NCBI RefSeq assembly: GCF_024734075.1
Contig: NZ_CP102850.1
Coordinates: 868,001 to 932,000, forward strand
DNA: 64,000 nt
Origin: Gordonia mangrovi
GTDB lineage: Bacteria > Actinomycetota > Actinomycetes > Mycobacteriales > Mycobacteriaceae
Direction: 5' to 3'
The position numbers and the translations under genes were made by a program. Positions 56,475-64,000 of this stretch are shown piece by piece (the first letter of the stretch is position 1; every line of letters begins with the position of its first letter). A model generated the notes under the pieces. That model was not told the origin of the DNA. It did not search any database and worked only from the letters and a program-made list of their open reading frames with translations.

Positions 56475-58137
56475 GGCGCAACCGCGCCCCGATCGCCGCG
56501 TGCACGGCACGCAGATGATCGCGGTCGGTGGGGACCTCGATCACCTCGAGGCCACCGTCCGGGGCCGGCTCGGCCAGCACCGACGACAACTCGCCGATCG
56601 TCACCCGCCGATGTGGCACGTGGAACCCGGCGCACAACGACGCCAGGTCGGCGGAATGCGGGGTACCGAACACCCGCTCGTAGGCACCCGAATACACGCC
56701 CGTGTTGTACCGCGGATCGCCCTGCTCCAGCAGCCCGAAGATGCCGCCGCCGTCGTCGTTGGCGACGACGATGCGCAACGACTTCGGGCGTGGCTCCCCC
56801 GGCCCGATGACCAGACCGGTGGCGTCGTGGATGAACGTCAGATCACCCATCAGCGCGATGGTGTGCGCACCCGGCGCGGACCGGTCCAACGCCAGGGCCG
56901 CACCGATGGCCGTCGAGTTGGTGCCGTCGATGCCCGCGACCCCGCGGTTGGACAGCACCCGCACCCCGTCGGGGACCCGCCCGGCCAACGCGACGTCGCG
57001 GATGGGGTTGCTGGCGCCGACGACGAGCTGATCGCCGGGCCGCATCGCCGCACTCACCACCCGCGCCACGTGCAGGCCGGTGGTGACGGCCGGGTCGTCG
57101 AGCATGCTGTCGAGTTCGGCGTCGACCGCACCCAGCACGCGTTGCTGCACGTCGGCGCACTCCTTGAGCCACTCCTCGCGCGGCTCCCCGGTGGGCTGCA
57201 CCCGGGTGCCGGTGGCGTAGACGTTGCCCGACACGTCGGGCCAGCGCGGCCCGGTGGTGAGCGCGTACACCGTCACGTTCGGGTCGGCGAGCAGCCGTGA
57301 CACCCCACGGTGCAGCGTCGGGCGCCCGCAGATGATCGCCTGCTGCGGATGGATCGAATCCAGCGCCAGCGGGTGCAACAGGGTGTCGGCGTGCGGGGCG
57401 GTCGGCTCGGCGACGGTCGGGATGCCGGCCAGCGCCGGGTGCACGCCGGAGCCGTGACCGGAGACGACGACGGTGTCCAGGGAGAGGTCGATGGGCAGCG
57501 GGACGTCGAGCTTGCCCACGGGGGCCTGCGTCCACGGCAGACCGTCCGCGCGGCCGGCGAAGGCACCCAGGTCCTCGTCGGTGGCGTCGGGGACGAGCGG
57601 TTCGCGTAGCGGGATGTCGAACTGCACCGGACCCGCGTTGCCGGTGCGGGCACCGCGCGCCGCCGCGAGCACCCGACCGACCGCCGAGCGCCACTGGCTG
57701 TTCGTGTCCAGGTCCTGTTCGGCCAGGCCGAGGCTGATCGCCGCACGCACCTGGGTGCCGAAGATGCCGAACTGTTCGACGGTCTGATTGGCGCCCGAGC
57801 CCAGCAGCTCGTAGGGCCGGTTGGCGCTGACCACCACCAGCGGCACGCGGGCGTAGTTGGCCTCGAACACCGCCGGCCCCATGTTGGCCACCGCGGTACC
57901 GCTGGTCATCACGATGGGCACCGGTTGGCCCGACGACACCGCCAAACCCAGCGCGAGAAATCCCGCCGATCGTTCGTCGATCCGCACGTGCAGCCGGATG
58001 CGACCCGCGACGTCGGCGGCGTGCAGGGCGAACGCCAACGGGGCGTTGCGCGAACCGGGACACAGCACGGCCTCGGTCACGCCGCAGCGAATCATCTCGT
58101 CGACGATGACCCGGGCCTGCAGTGTCGAGGGATTCAT
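56449..58137 (-). CDS. menD: SEPHCHC synthase MenD
   Basis: 562 residues. ThDP-enzyme layout: N-terminal [20 protein letters not shown], Glu in [15 protein letters not shown], central domain, and ThDP/Mg2+ motif [12 protein letters not shown] with [17 protein letters not shown]. Condenses isochorismate with 2-oxoglutarate in menaquinone synthesis. A TACATT box is 6 nt before the ATG, in a GGAGGG-containing leader too short for normal SD use, so probably leaderless. The last seven codons lie in the foldback element, so the original C-terminus may have been replaced. Confidence 0.96.
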   Translation of the reverse strand: MNPSTLQARVIVDEMIRCGVTEAVLCPGSRNAPLAFALHAADVAGRIRLHVRIDERSAGFLALGLAVSSGQPVPIVMTSGTAVANMGPAVFEANYARVPLVVVSANRPYELLGSGANQTVEQFGIFGTQVRAAISLGLAEQDLDTNSQWRSAVGRVLAAARGARTGNAGPVQFDIPLREPLVPDATDEDLGAFAGRADGLPWTQAPVGKLDVPLPIDLSLDTVVVSGHGSGVHPALAGIPTVAEPTAPHADTLLHPLALDSIHPQQAIICGRPTLHRGVSRLLADPNVTVYALTTGPRWPDVSGNVYATGTRVQPTGEPREEWLKECADVQQRVLGAVDAELDSMLDDPAVTTGLHVARVVSAAMRPGDQLVVGASNPIRDVALAGRVPDGVRVLSNRGVAGIDGTNSTAIGAALALDRSAPGAHTIALMGDLTFIHDATGLVIGPGEPRPKSLRIVVANDDGGGIFGLLEQGDPRYNTGVYSGAYERVFGTPHSADLASLCAGFHVPHRRVTIGELSSVLAEPAPDGGLEVIEVPTDRDHLRAVHAAIGARLRQCPASEIR

Positions 58138-58143
58138 CCCTCC

Positions 58144-58149
58144 AATGTA
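58144..58149 (-). promoter_or_regulatory. -10 box, leaderless start of menD
   Basis: TACATT on the minus strand, 6 nt before ATG 58137. Confidence 0.5.
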
Positions 58150-58153
58150 AATC

Positions 58154-58172
58154 CCTTACGCACGGCGTAAGG
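58154..58172. promoter_or_regulatory. Operator palindrome CCTTACGC-ACG-GCGTAAGG
   Basis: Perfect 8-bp arms around 3 nt, directly upstream of the menD -10 (within its spacer) and 39 nt before the methyltransferase ATG. A dimeric repressor bound here could block both divergent genes. Confidence 0.55.
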
Positions 58173-58210
58173 CCATGGTGCTCGTCACGTCATCGGCGCA
58201 CGATGGACAC

Positions 58211-58828
58211 ATGGGCTTCTACGGAGATCGCATCCTTCCGCATCTGATCAATGTGGTGTGTGGCATGAAGGACACCCTCCCGTTGCGCAGTCGGGCGTGT
58301 GCGGGACTGTCGGGCGAGGTCATCGAACTCGGCTTCGGGTCCGGCATCAACGTCCCCTTCTATCCGCAGACCGTGACGCGGGTCGCGGCGATCGAACCGT
58401 CGGACACCGGCTGGAAGATCGCCGCCGACCGAGTCGCCGGTTCGAGCATCCCGATCGAACGGGCCGGCCTCGACGGCCAGCGCCTGCCGTTCGCGGACAA
58501 CACTTTCGACGCCGCGCTGAGCACCTACACCCTGTGCACCATCCCCGACCTCGCCAGCGCACTCGCCGAGGTCAAGCGGGTCGTCAAGGACGGCGGAACC
58601 CTGCATTTCCTGGAGCACGGCAACGCGCCCGACGAGTCGGTGCGGACATGGCAGCGGCGGCTCGAACCGATCCAGAAGCGCGTCGCCGGTGGCTGCCACC
58701 TGACCCGCGACATCCCGGCCGCCCTGCGCGACGCCGGCCTCACCATCACCAGTCTCGACACCTTCTACGAAGAACACACGCCCAAACCGATGGCCGCGAT
58801 GAGCCTCGGCGTCGCGCAGGTGGGGTAG
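58211..58828 (+). CDS. Class I SAM-dependent methyltransferase
   Basis: 205 residues from ATG 58211 (MGFYGDRILPHLINVVCGMK). SAM-binding VIELGFGSGINVPFYP, acidic motif LPFADNTFDAALSTYTLCTI, then FLEHGNAPDESVRTWQRRLEP, the pattern of METTL7-like / UbiE-related small methyltransferases. Substrate unknown; a thiol or small phenol is possible. Divergent from menD across the palindrome. An in-frame ATG at 58175 would extend it by 12 residues but has no homology. Confidence 0.85.
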   Translation: MGFYGDRILPHLINVVCGMKDTLPLRSRACAGLSGEVIELGFGSGINVPFYPQTVTRVAAIEPSDTGWKIAADRVAGSSIPIERAGLDGQRLPFADNTFDAALSTYTLCTIPDLASALAEVKRVVKDGGTLHFLEHGNAPDESVRTWQRRLEPIQKRVAGGCHLTRDIPAALRDAGLTITSLDTFYEEHTPKPMAAMSLGVAQVG

Positions 58829-58836
58829 ACACCCCA

Positions 58837-58842
58837 TATCCT
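58837..58842 (+). promoter_or_regulatory. -10 box, leaderless start of the AbrB-family gene
   Basis: TATCCT, 7 nt before GTG 58850, within the 21-nt gap after the methyltransferase stop. Confidence 0.5.
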
Positions 58843-58849
58843 CGACCGA

Positions 58850-59932
58850 GTGCGTCGTTGGATACTGCTGGTTCTGCTGACCGCGGCGGCGACGTATCTA
58901 CTCGAACTTCTCGAGGTGGACGCGGCGGCGTTGTTCGCCGCACTCGTCGTCGCCGGGGTGCTGGCCATCGCCGGCCTCGCCCCGCCGCTGCGACGGACCC
59001 GCGACGGTGATCCCGCGGACACCGACCCACCGGCCATCCCCCGCCCGATCATGCACACCGCGCAAGGTGTGCTCGGCGTGTTCATCGGCACCATGGCCGA
59101 TCCGGAGACGTTGTCCGGGCTCGGGTCGTCGTGGTTTCCGGTGCTCGTCATCGGCCTCGGGACGCTCGCGCTGTCGGTGGCCGGCGGCGCGATGCTGGGG
59201 CTGCATCGGCTGGTCGACCCGCTCACCGGTTCGCTGGCGCTGGTCGCCGGCGGCGCCTCCGGGCTGGTGGCGCTGACCCGCGAATTCGGCGGCGACGAAC
59301 GGATGGTCGCGGTCATCCAGTATCTGCGGGTCGCGCTGATCACCATCACCATCCCGGTGGTGGCCTCACTGGTGTTCGGTGCCGAGTCGACGGCCGTGCG
59401 CGAGGCGCCGCCGAGCATCGCCGAGCAGGGCTGGGGACTGCTGTTGCTGGCGGTGTGTCTCGGCATCGGCATCCCGGTCGGCAGGCAGATCGGGCTGCCC
59501 GCGGCCGGATTGCTCGGGCCGATGGCGTTGGCCACCGTCGCCGAACTCACCGGCCTGGCCGGCGACGCCGCGGTCTCCACCATCCTGCTCACCGTCGCTT
59601 ACGCGATCATCGGCTGGCAGGCCGGACTCGGCTTCACCATGGACCGCCTGCGCGCCATCGGCCGGGTGCTGCCGGCGGCGCTGGTGCTGATCCTCGCGAT
59701 CGGGGTCGGGTGCGCGCTGATGGGGGTGCTGCTGTCGGTGTGGACCGGAGAGTCGATGTTCGACTGCTACCTGGCCACCACGCCGGGCGGGATCTATGCC
59801 GTGCTCGCCGCGGCGACCGCCGGCGGCGCCAATGTGGCCTTCGTGGTGGCCGCACAGATCCTGCGCGTGCTGTTGATGCTGTTCGTGGCTCCGTTCGCGG
59901 CCCGGGCCGCCGCGCGACGGCTCGCCTCGTGA
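58850..59932 (+). CDS. AbrB-family integral membrane protein
   Basis: 360 residues from GTG 58850. About ten hydrophobic segments in two similar halves (VLGVFIGTMADPETLSGLGS; GIGIPVGRQIGLPAAGLLGP), the AbrB/PF05145 duplication, and the motif TTPGGIYAVLAAATAGGANV. Despite databases calling this family AbrB regulators or ammonia monooxygenase-like, it is a membrane protein of unknown transport role. Confidence 0.85.
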   Translation: MRRWILLVLLTAAATYLLELLEVDAAALFAALVVAGVLAIAGLAPPLRRTRDGDPADTDPPAIPRPIMHTAQGVLGVFIGTMADPETLSGLGSSWFPVLVIGLGTLALSVAGGAMLGLHRLVDPLTGSLALVAGGASGLVALTREFGGDERMVAVIQYLRVALITITIPVVASLVFGAESTAVREAPPSIAEQGWGLLLLAVCLGIGIPVGRQIGLPAAGLLGPMALATVAELTGLAGDAAVSTILLTVAYAIIGWQAGLGFTMDRLRAIGRVLPAALVLILAIGVGCALMGVLLSVWTGESMFDCYLATTPGGIYAVLAAATAGGANVAFVVAAQILRVLLMLFVAPFAARAAARRLAS

Positions 59933-60041
59933 GTTGCCGCTGCGGTCACAGCGGTCACCCGAGGACATAGTTGTCGCGGACGCTTGCCGGCACCGCACGC
60001 AGATACACCGATCGGACCTCGACCCGCCTCGGTCACCTGTC

Positions 60042-60047
60042 TAGAGT
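60042..60047 (+). promoter_or_regulatory. -10 box, leaderless start of the saccharopine-dehydrogenase-like gene
   Basis: TAGAGT, 7 nt before ATG 60055. Confidence 0.55.
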
Positions 60048-60054
60048 CGAGGAC

Positions 60055-61326
60055 ATGAACGGGGAGCCCAATTCGACCAGTGCCCGCGAGTTCGACGTCG
60101 TCGTGTTCGGCGCGACCGGCTTCGTCGGCGAACTCACCGCCCGCTACCTCGCCGAGCACGCGCCGCGTGGCACCAAGGTGGCGCTGGCCGGCCGCTCGGA
60201 GACCAAGCTGGCCGCCGCCCGCAAGCGACTGCCCGACCGTGCCCACGATTGGCCGCTCATCGTCGCCGACGCGTCGTCGCCCAGTTCGTTGGATGCGATG
60301 GTCGCCCGCACCCGCGTCGTCTGCACCACCGTCGGGCCGTACCTGCGCTACGGCGAGGCGTTGGTGGTGGCCGCGGCCAGCGCCGGCACCGACTACGTGG
60401 ACCTGACCGGTGAGGCGCCGTTCGTCCACTACTCGATCAACAAGGCCCACGAGACCGCGCACGCCACCGGCGCACGGATCGTGCACTCCTGCGGATTCGA
60501 TTCCGTGCCATCCGATCTCGGCGTCTACCTGCTGTACAAGAAGATCGCCGACGACAACGCGGGGGAACTCACCGACACCACGTTCATCGTGCGGAAGTTC
60601 AAGGGCGGGATCTCCGGTGGCACCTTCGATTCCGTGCGGGTGATGGCCGAGGAGTCCCGCAACGCCGAAACCCGCCGGTTGGTGCTCAACCCGCATTCGC
60701 TGTCCGGCGAGCCCGGCAACACCCCGCGCCCGGCGATCTCGTCGGAGCCCAGCGACATGTCGATGATGAGCGCCAAGAAGGTCGACCCGTCGTTGCGCGG
60801 CACGCTGGCGCCGTTCTTCATGGCCGCGTCCAACACTCGCATCGTGCGCCGCTCCAACGCCCTGCTCGACGACGCCTACGGCAAGGACTTCCACTACGCG
60901 GAGACGATGTCGGTCGGCACCATCCCGGGTGTGTCCACCGCGGTCGCCGGGGTGGTGGCAGTCGGCACCGGGGTCTTCCTGGGCGCCATGAGTTTCGGCC
61001 CGACGCGTAAGCTGCTCGACCGGCTGTTGCCGAAGCCCGGCGAGGGCCCGAGCGAAAAGGTCCGCGAGAAGGGCTCGTTCGTCACCGAGACCTACACGAC
61101 CACCACCACCGGCCGCCGCTACCGCTCGGTGATGAAGATGAAGGGCGACCCCGGCTACAAGGCGACGGCCGTGATGCTCGGCGAGAGCGCGTTGTCGCTG
61201 GCGCTGGAACGTGACCGGCTCTCCGGCCTCACCGGCGTCCTGACGCCCGCCGCGGCGATGGGTGACGTGCTGGTGAACCGGTTGCGCGACGCCGGCGCGA
61301 CGCTGGAGGCCGTCGAACTCACCTGA
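60055..61326 (+). CDS. Saccharopine dehydrogenase-like, trans-acting enoyl reductase family
   Basis: 423 residues from ATG 60055 (MNGEPNSTSAREFDVVVFGA). Rossmann motif FGATGFVGELTARYLAE at about 18-34, VCTTVGPYLRYGEALV and IVHSCGFDSVPSDLGVYLLY, all typical of the Rv2449c/Rv2953-type oxidoreductases. One relative is a trans-acting enoyl reductase for phthiocerol and phenolphthiocerol lipids. A hydrophobic segment near residue 310 (VSTAVAGVVAVGTGVFLGAM) suggests membrane association. Substrate here unknown; lipid-modifying role likely. Confidence 0.87.
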   Translation: MNGEPNSTSAREFDVVVFGATGFVGELTARYLAEHAPRGTKVALAGRSETKLAAARKRLPDRAHDWPLIVADASSPSSLDAMVARTRVVCTTVGPYLRYGEALVVAAASAGTDYVDLTGEAPFVHYSINKAHETAHATGARIVHSCGFDSVPSDLGVYLLYKKIADDNAGELTDTTFIVRKFKGGISGGTFDSVRVMAEESRNAETRRLVLNPHSLSGEPGNTPRPAISSEPSDMSMMSAKKVDPSLRGTLAPFFMAASNTRIVRRSNALLDDAYGKDFHYAETMSVGTIPGVSTAVAGVVAVGTGVFLGAMSFGPTRKLLDRLLPKPGEGPSEKVREKGSFVTETYTTTTTGRRYRSVMKMKGDPGYKATAVMLGESALSLALERDRLSGLTGVLTPAAAMGDVLVNRLRDAGATLEAVELT

Positions 61327-61366
61327 GCGCCCGACGCACCGCTGCGGGACAAGACACGACACAGCC

Positions 61367-63133
61367 TCAGATCTCGGTGACCACCACCTCGCTACCGGTG
61401 CCCTGGGCCACGAAACTGCCGTAGAGGCGCGGCTTTCCGGCGTTCGGACCCTCGACGACGCGCTCGCCCTGCACCGAGGTGAGCGCGTAGGCACCCTCGT
61501 CGAGTTCGATGGTGTGCGCACCGCCGGCCGTGATCACGTAGAAGTCGGTCTGGGGCACCAGGTTCCGGTCGGCGGTTCCGCTGAACACGATGATCGCGAT
61601 GTCGGCGTCGCTGTCGTTGTGGACGGTCACCCCAGTCGCATCCGTGGTGTAGTACACCCCGTCCGCGGCACCGTCGGCGGCCACCGCATCGAGCGGCCAC
61701 AGGATGCCGGTCGCCAAACCCTCGGACGGATCCCAGAACTTGTTGTCCGGGTCCACGATCGGCTGATCTGCGTCGCGGATGGCACCGCCGAACGGGTTGA
61801 AGTTCTGACTCAGCGTCGAATCATCCTGCACCACAACCATTCCGTAGATGATCGCGCGGCCTTCGGCGTCCCGCTCCCCCTGCACGACATAGCCGGAGAT
61901 GTCACCACTGGCGTCGATGGTCGTCGACTCCCCGGCCGGCACCAGGTACAGGCCGTCGCCGTGCGGCACGTTGTACTGGTCCACCGCGATCACCGCGACG
62001 TCGGTGTCGCCGGTGTTGGTGAAGGTGATGGTGTCGGCGTCCGCGTCATAGGTGTAGGTGATGTCCTCGGCGTCGGCGATGCGGTAGTTGTCGCCGATCA
62101 GCACCTGAAAATCGGACGGATCGTAGTAGCGGTTGTCCGGGTCGATCATCCACCACTGCAGGCGTGCGGTCAGCACGTCGAGTGCCTGCGCGATCAGCGA
62201 ATCGTCGGTGTCGTCGACGGCGGGCCGGGGATCGACGGCCGAGCCGACGACACTCGCGGCGGGTACCGTCACCCGCTCGCCGGGGCTGAGCAGGCCCAAC
62301 AGATCGCTGCCGTCGCCGCGGCTGCGACGCAGGAACGCGCCGCCCGTGGTCAGGCTCTGGTTGAGGAAGATCAGCCCACCCGCGCCGACATCGCCGGTGA
62401 AATCGTAGAAGGCACCCGGTTCGGGGGTTTCGACGTCGGCGTCAGCCGCTTTCGATGCGACGGCAGCCGTCCCCGGTTCGCCGATGATCTCCGCGACGAC
62501 CGGCGGGAGTGCGGCGTTGACCGCATCATCCGGGAGGGTCGACGCGCGGTGACGGCCGGTCGCGGGTGCATCGGCACGGTGGCGGCCCGACGGCGCCGAC
62601 CAGCTCGGGACCGGGCCGACGGTGGTCGGCTCAGCACCGTCGGCGGCAGAGCTCTGGTCGGCCGAACTCTCGGGCACCGGGGTCTGCGGCGTCGACTCCG
62701 CCGCGCCGCTCGACACCTCGTCACCCGACGGCGTGCTCCCCGCCGGTTCTGTGGTCCCCGCCGGTTCTGTGGTCTCGACAGGTTCGGTTTCCCCGGACGG
62801 TTCCACGGTCTCCGCGGGTGCGGTCGTCTCACCCGACTCACCGGAATCCGCCGGTTCTGTGGTCGCACCGCCGGACTCCCCGGCCGGCGGTGCGGTGGTC
62901 TCGGTTGGCTCCCCACTTCCCGAGTCCCCGGCGTCCGGCGGTGTCGGGCCCGGCGGAGCGTCGGTGGAGGTGTCGGCGGCAGAGTCATCCTCGGCGCCGA
63001 CCGGGGATCCCGATTCCGCGCCGGTGAGCTCGTCGGCTGCGGCGACCCCGACCGGCGCCGCCATCAGTAGCGCGACCGCGATCCCGGAGGAGGCGACGAT
63101 GGTTCGAGTGCGGCCCACTCTCTTCACTGACAT
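61367..63133 (-). CDS. Secreted stalk protein with a duplicated C-terminal beta domain
   Basis: 588 residues. Signal peptide 1-33 (TIVASSGIAVALLMAAPVGV, cleavage near AAA-DE). Residues 34-210 are a low-complexity Pro/Thr/Ser/Glu/Ala stalk (repeats such as VETTEPAGTTEPAGS). The C-terminus holds two related units: VDPDNRYYDPSD, TNTGDTDVAVIAV, GYVVQGERDAEGR, and VDPDNKFWDPSE, HNDSDADIAIIVF, TSVQGERVVEGPN. A third DP pair lies at WMIDPDNR. No anchor, sortase or catalytic motif seen. Extracellular or cell-wall protein of unknown function; no family recognised. Confidence 0.78.
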   Translation of the reverse strand: MSVKRVGRTRTIVASSGIAVALLMAAPVGVAAADELTGAESGSPVGAEDDSAADTSTDAPPGPTPPDAGDSGSGEPTETTAPPAGESGGATTEPADSGESGETTAPAETVEPSGETEPVETTEPAGTTEPAGSTPSGDEVSSGAAESTPQTPVPESSADQSSAADGAEPTTVGPVPSWSAPSGRHRADAPATGRHRASTLPDDAVNAALPPVVAEIIGEPGTAAVASKAADADVETPEPGAFYDFTGDVGAGGLIFLNQSLTTGGAFLRRSRGDGSDLLGLLSPGERVTVPAASVVGSAVDPRPAVDDTDDSLIAQALDVLTARLQWWMIDPDNRYYDPSDFQVLIGDNYRIADAEDITYTYDADADTITFTNTGDTDVAVIAVDQYNVPHGDGLYLVPAGESTTIDASGDISGYVVQGERDAEGRAIIYGMVVVQDDSTLSQNFNPFGGAIRDADQPIVDPDNKFWDPSEGLATGILWPLDAVAADGAADGVYYTTDATGVTVHNDSDADIAIIVFSGTADRNLVPQTDFYVITAGGAHTIELDEGAYALTSVQGERVVEGPNAGKPRLYGSFVAQGTGSEVVVTEI

Positions 63134-63198
63134 ACCAATGGATCGCCGGCCGTTGCCGGATCGTTACGCGAACCGGACATCCGGGGGCGCGGAACGCC

Positions 63199-63855
63199 TT
63201 ACTGCTGGCCGGGATTCAGCTTGATGAACAGCGCATCCATCTCCGCACACAACCGATCGCCGTCGTGCAGGGTGCCCTTGACGAAGACCTTGCGGCCGTC
63301 CACCTTCTCGGCCCAGGTGTGCGCCTGCAGCGGTGTGTTGAGCGGGGTGATCGAGCGGTACTGGACGGTGAGATAGGCAGTGCGACTGACACCTTGGACG
63401 GCGACCGCCGAGGCGTAGCCGCCCAGGTCGTCGAAGGCGACGGCGACGTGCCCACCGTGCGCGGCCTTGTTGCCGCCGAGGTGGAAGTCCCGGAAGGTGA
63501 CCGACGCGAACACCCCGTCGTCGTTGACATCGGTGACCTCGAACGGTGGCAAGGTGATGTTGCCGCGCGCCGGGAGGTCGATGCGGGTGCCCGACGGCGA
63601 ATGCCATTCGTCGATGCGGGCCGCGGCGAGCTTCGCGTTGACCTTCTCGAAGTCGGCGATCAACTCGTCGGCCAACTCGGGCGTCGGGCAGGCGTAGCGG
63701 ACGTTGTCCATCAAGGTGCGCACCTGCTCGCTGAACTCGCCGTAGCGGGGGCCGCCGCGTTCGGTGGTGATGGCGGTGTGTGCCCGGAATCCGCCTTCGT
63801 GCGGATCCTCCTCGATCTCGCTGGCCGCCTCCGGGCCGGTTGAACCATCACTCAT
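63199..63855 (-). CDS. PaaI-family hot-dog thioesterase
   Basis: 218 residues. Acidic N-terminus of about 70 residues, then the hot-dog core with GNKAAHGGHVAVAFDDLGGY (HGG motif and catalytic Asp) and ITPLNTPLQAHTWAEKVDGR. Resembles 4HBT/PaaI acyl-CoA thioesterases in actinobacteria. CoA substrate unknown. A TATACG box is 8 nt before the ATG. The upstream gene ends 24 nt away in the same direction. Confidence 0.87.
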   Translation of the reverse strand: MSDGSTGPEAASEIEEDPHEGGFRAHTAITTERGGPRYGEFSEQVRTLMDNVRYACPTPELADELIADFEKVNAKLAAARIDEWHSPSGTRIDLPARGNITLPPFEVTDVNDDGVFASVTFRDFHLGGNKAAHGGHVAVAFDDLGGYASAVAVQGVSRTAYLTVQYRSITPLNTPLQAHTWAEKVDGRKVFVKGTLHDGDRLCAEMDALFIKLNPGQQ

Positions 63856-63879
63856 GGACCAACCGTATAGAACGTCCGT

Positions 63880-64000
63880 TCACCCGTCGCGACGTGCTCC
63901 CGGCAGATCGTCGTGCCCGATGGGCTGGGGTTTCTCGTTGCGGTCGCGCAGCCGCACCGAACGGCCGATCACCAACGCGAGCACCACCGCCACCGTGAGC
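63880..64000 (-). CDS. Membrane protein, last 39 residues only (unknown family)
   Basis: Enters from the right edge and stops at 63880. Translation: LTVAVVLALVIGRSVRLRDR then NEKPQPIGHDDLPGARRDG, a membrane helix followed by a basic cytoplasmic tail. Too short to name. It is 24 nt upstream of the thioesterase and may be in its operon. Confidence 0.6.
   Translation of the reverse strand, partial: LTVAVVLALVIGRSVRLRDRNEKPQPIGHDDLPGARRDG

Overview
The window is high-GC DNA from a mycolic-acid actinobacterium (order Mycobacteriales), most likely Gordonia or a close relative. The evidence is a complete mce/yrbE/mkl lipid-import operon, a fused HadA-HadB dehydratase of mycolic-acid FAS-II, several menaquinone genes, actinobacterial-type RpoB/RpoC, and a gene order that, as I recall it, runs in parallel (reversed) with the rplK-rplA / rplJ-rplL / mkl / rpoB-rpoC and menD-to-htpX blocks of Mycobacterium tuberculosis. 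The genus is an inference; no rRNA gene is present to settle it.

Layout. 1-1940: two paralogous DUF21/CBS membrane proteins (the first cut by the window edge). 2097-9602: rpoC and rpoB, leftward. 10006-22110: one tightly packed leftward operon, mkl (ATPase) - yrbEA - yrbEB - mceA to mceF - two Mce-associated proteins, with gaps of only 2-44 nt or short overlaps. 22576-24177: a rightward Baeyer-Villiger-type monooxygenase. 24302-25310: rplL and rplJ with a structured leader. 25618-34667: GH76-like glycosidase, CocE/NonD hydrolase, a TetR-controlled ABC exporter, a small metalloprotease, a YihY membrane protein and a DUF2786 protein. 34845-41549: ldh, rplA, rplK, nusG, secE, tRNA-Trp, a DUF559 protein, hadAB and rpmG. 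41633-41996: tRNA-Met, tRNA-Thr and tRNA-Tyr. 42144-52744: yajQ, a LuxR-type regulator, an aldo/keto reductase, VapBC, htpX, a polyprenyl diphosphate synthase, menJ, a frameshifted DUF2236/MpaB oxygenase, menG, an MgtA-like mannosyltransferase, a peptidase E homologue and a DUF3592 protein. 52745-56474: an accessory insertion between the DUF3592 gene and menD. 56449-64000: menD, a methyltransferase, an AbrB-family membrane protein, a saccharopine-dehydrogenase-like reductase, a secreted repeat protein, a thioesterase and a cut membrane-protein gene.

How the parts work together. The rpo, rpl, nusG, secE, rpmG and tRNA genes are the core expression block. Mkl, YrbEAB and MceA-F should form one envelope-spanning lipid importer. 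Polyprenyl synthase, MenD, MenG and MenJ are four steps of menaquinone synthesis and tailoring. HadAB and MgtA point to mycolate and mannolipid envelope synthesis.

The accessory insertion is the most novel part. It holds a three-gene, visibly lower-GC cassette: an ESX-type N-terminus joined to an Amidase_6-like cysteine hydrolase, a three-helix membrane protein, and an EspC/WXG100-like small protein. A TetR/OsmC pair follows, with two operator copies between the genes. The insertion ends in a 162-bp foldback element with perfect 24-bp terminal inverted repeats, one of which supplies the menD 3' end. Other notable signals are two dispersed short-repeat families, a one-base frameshift in a C-run, a decayed 3' copy of the DUF559 gene, and many genes whose -10 box lies 6-7 nt before the start codon (probable leaderless mRNAs).
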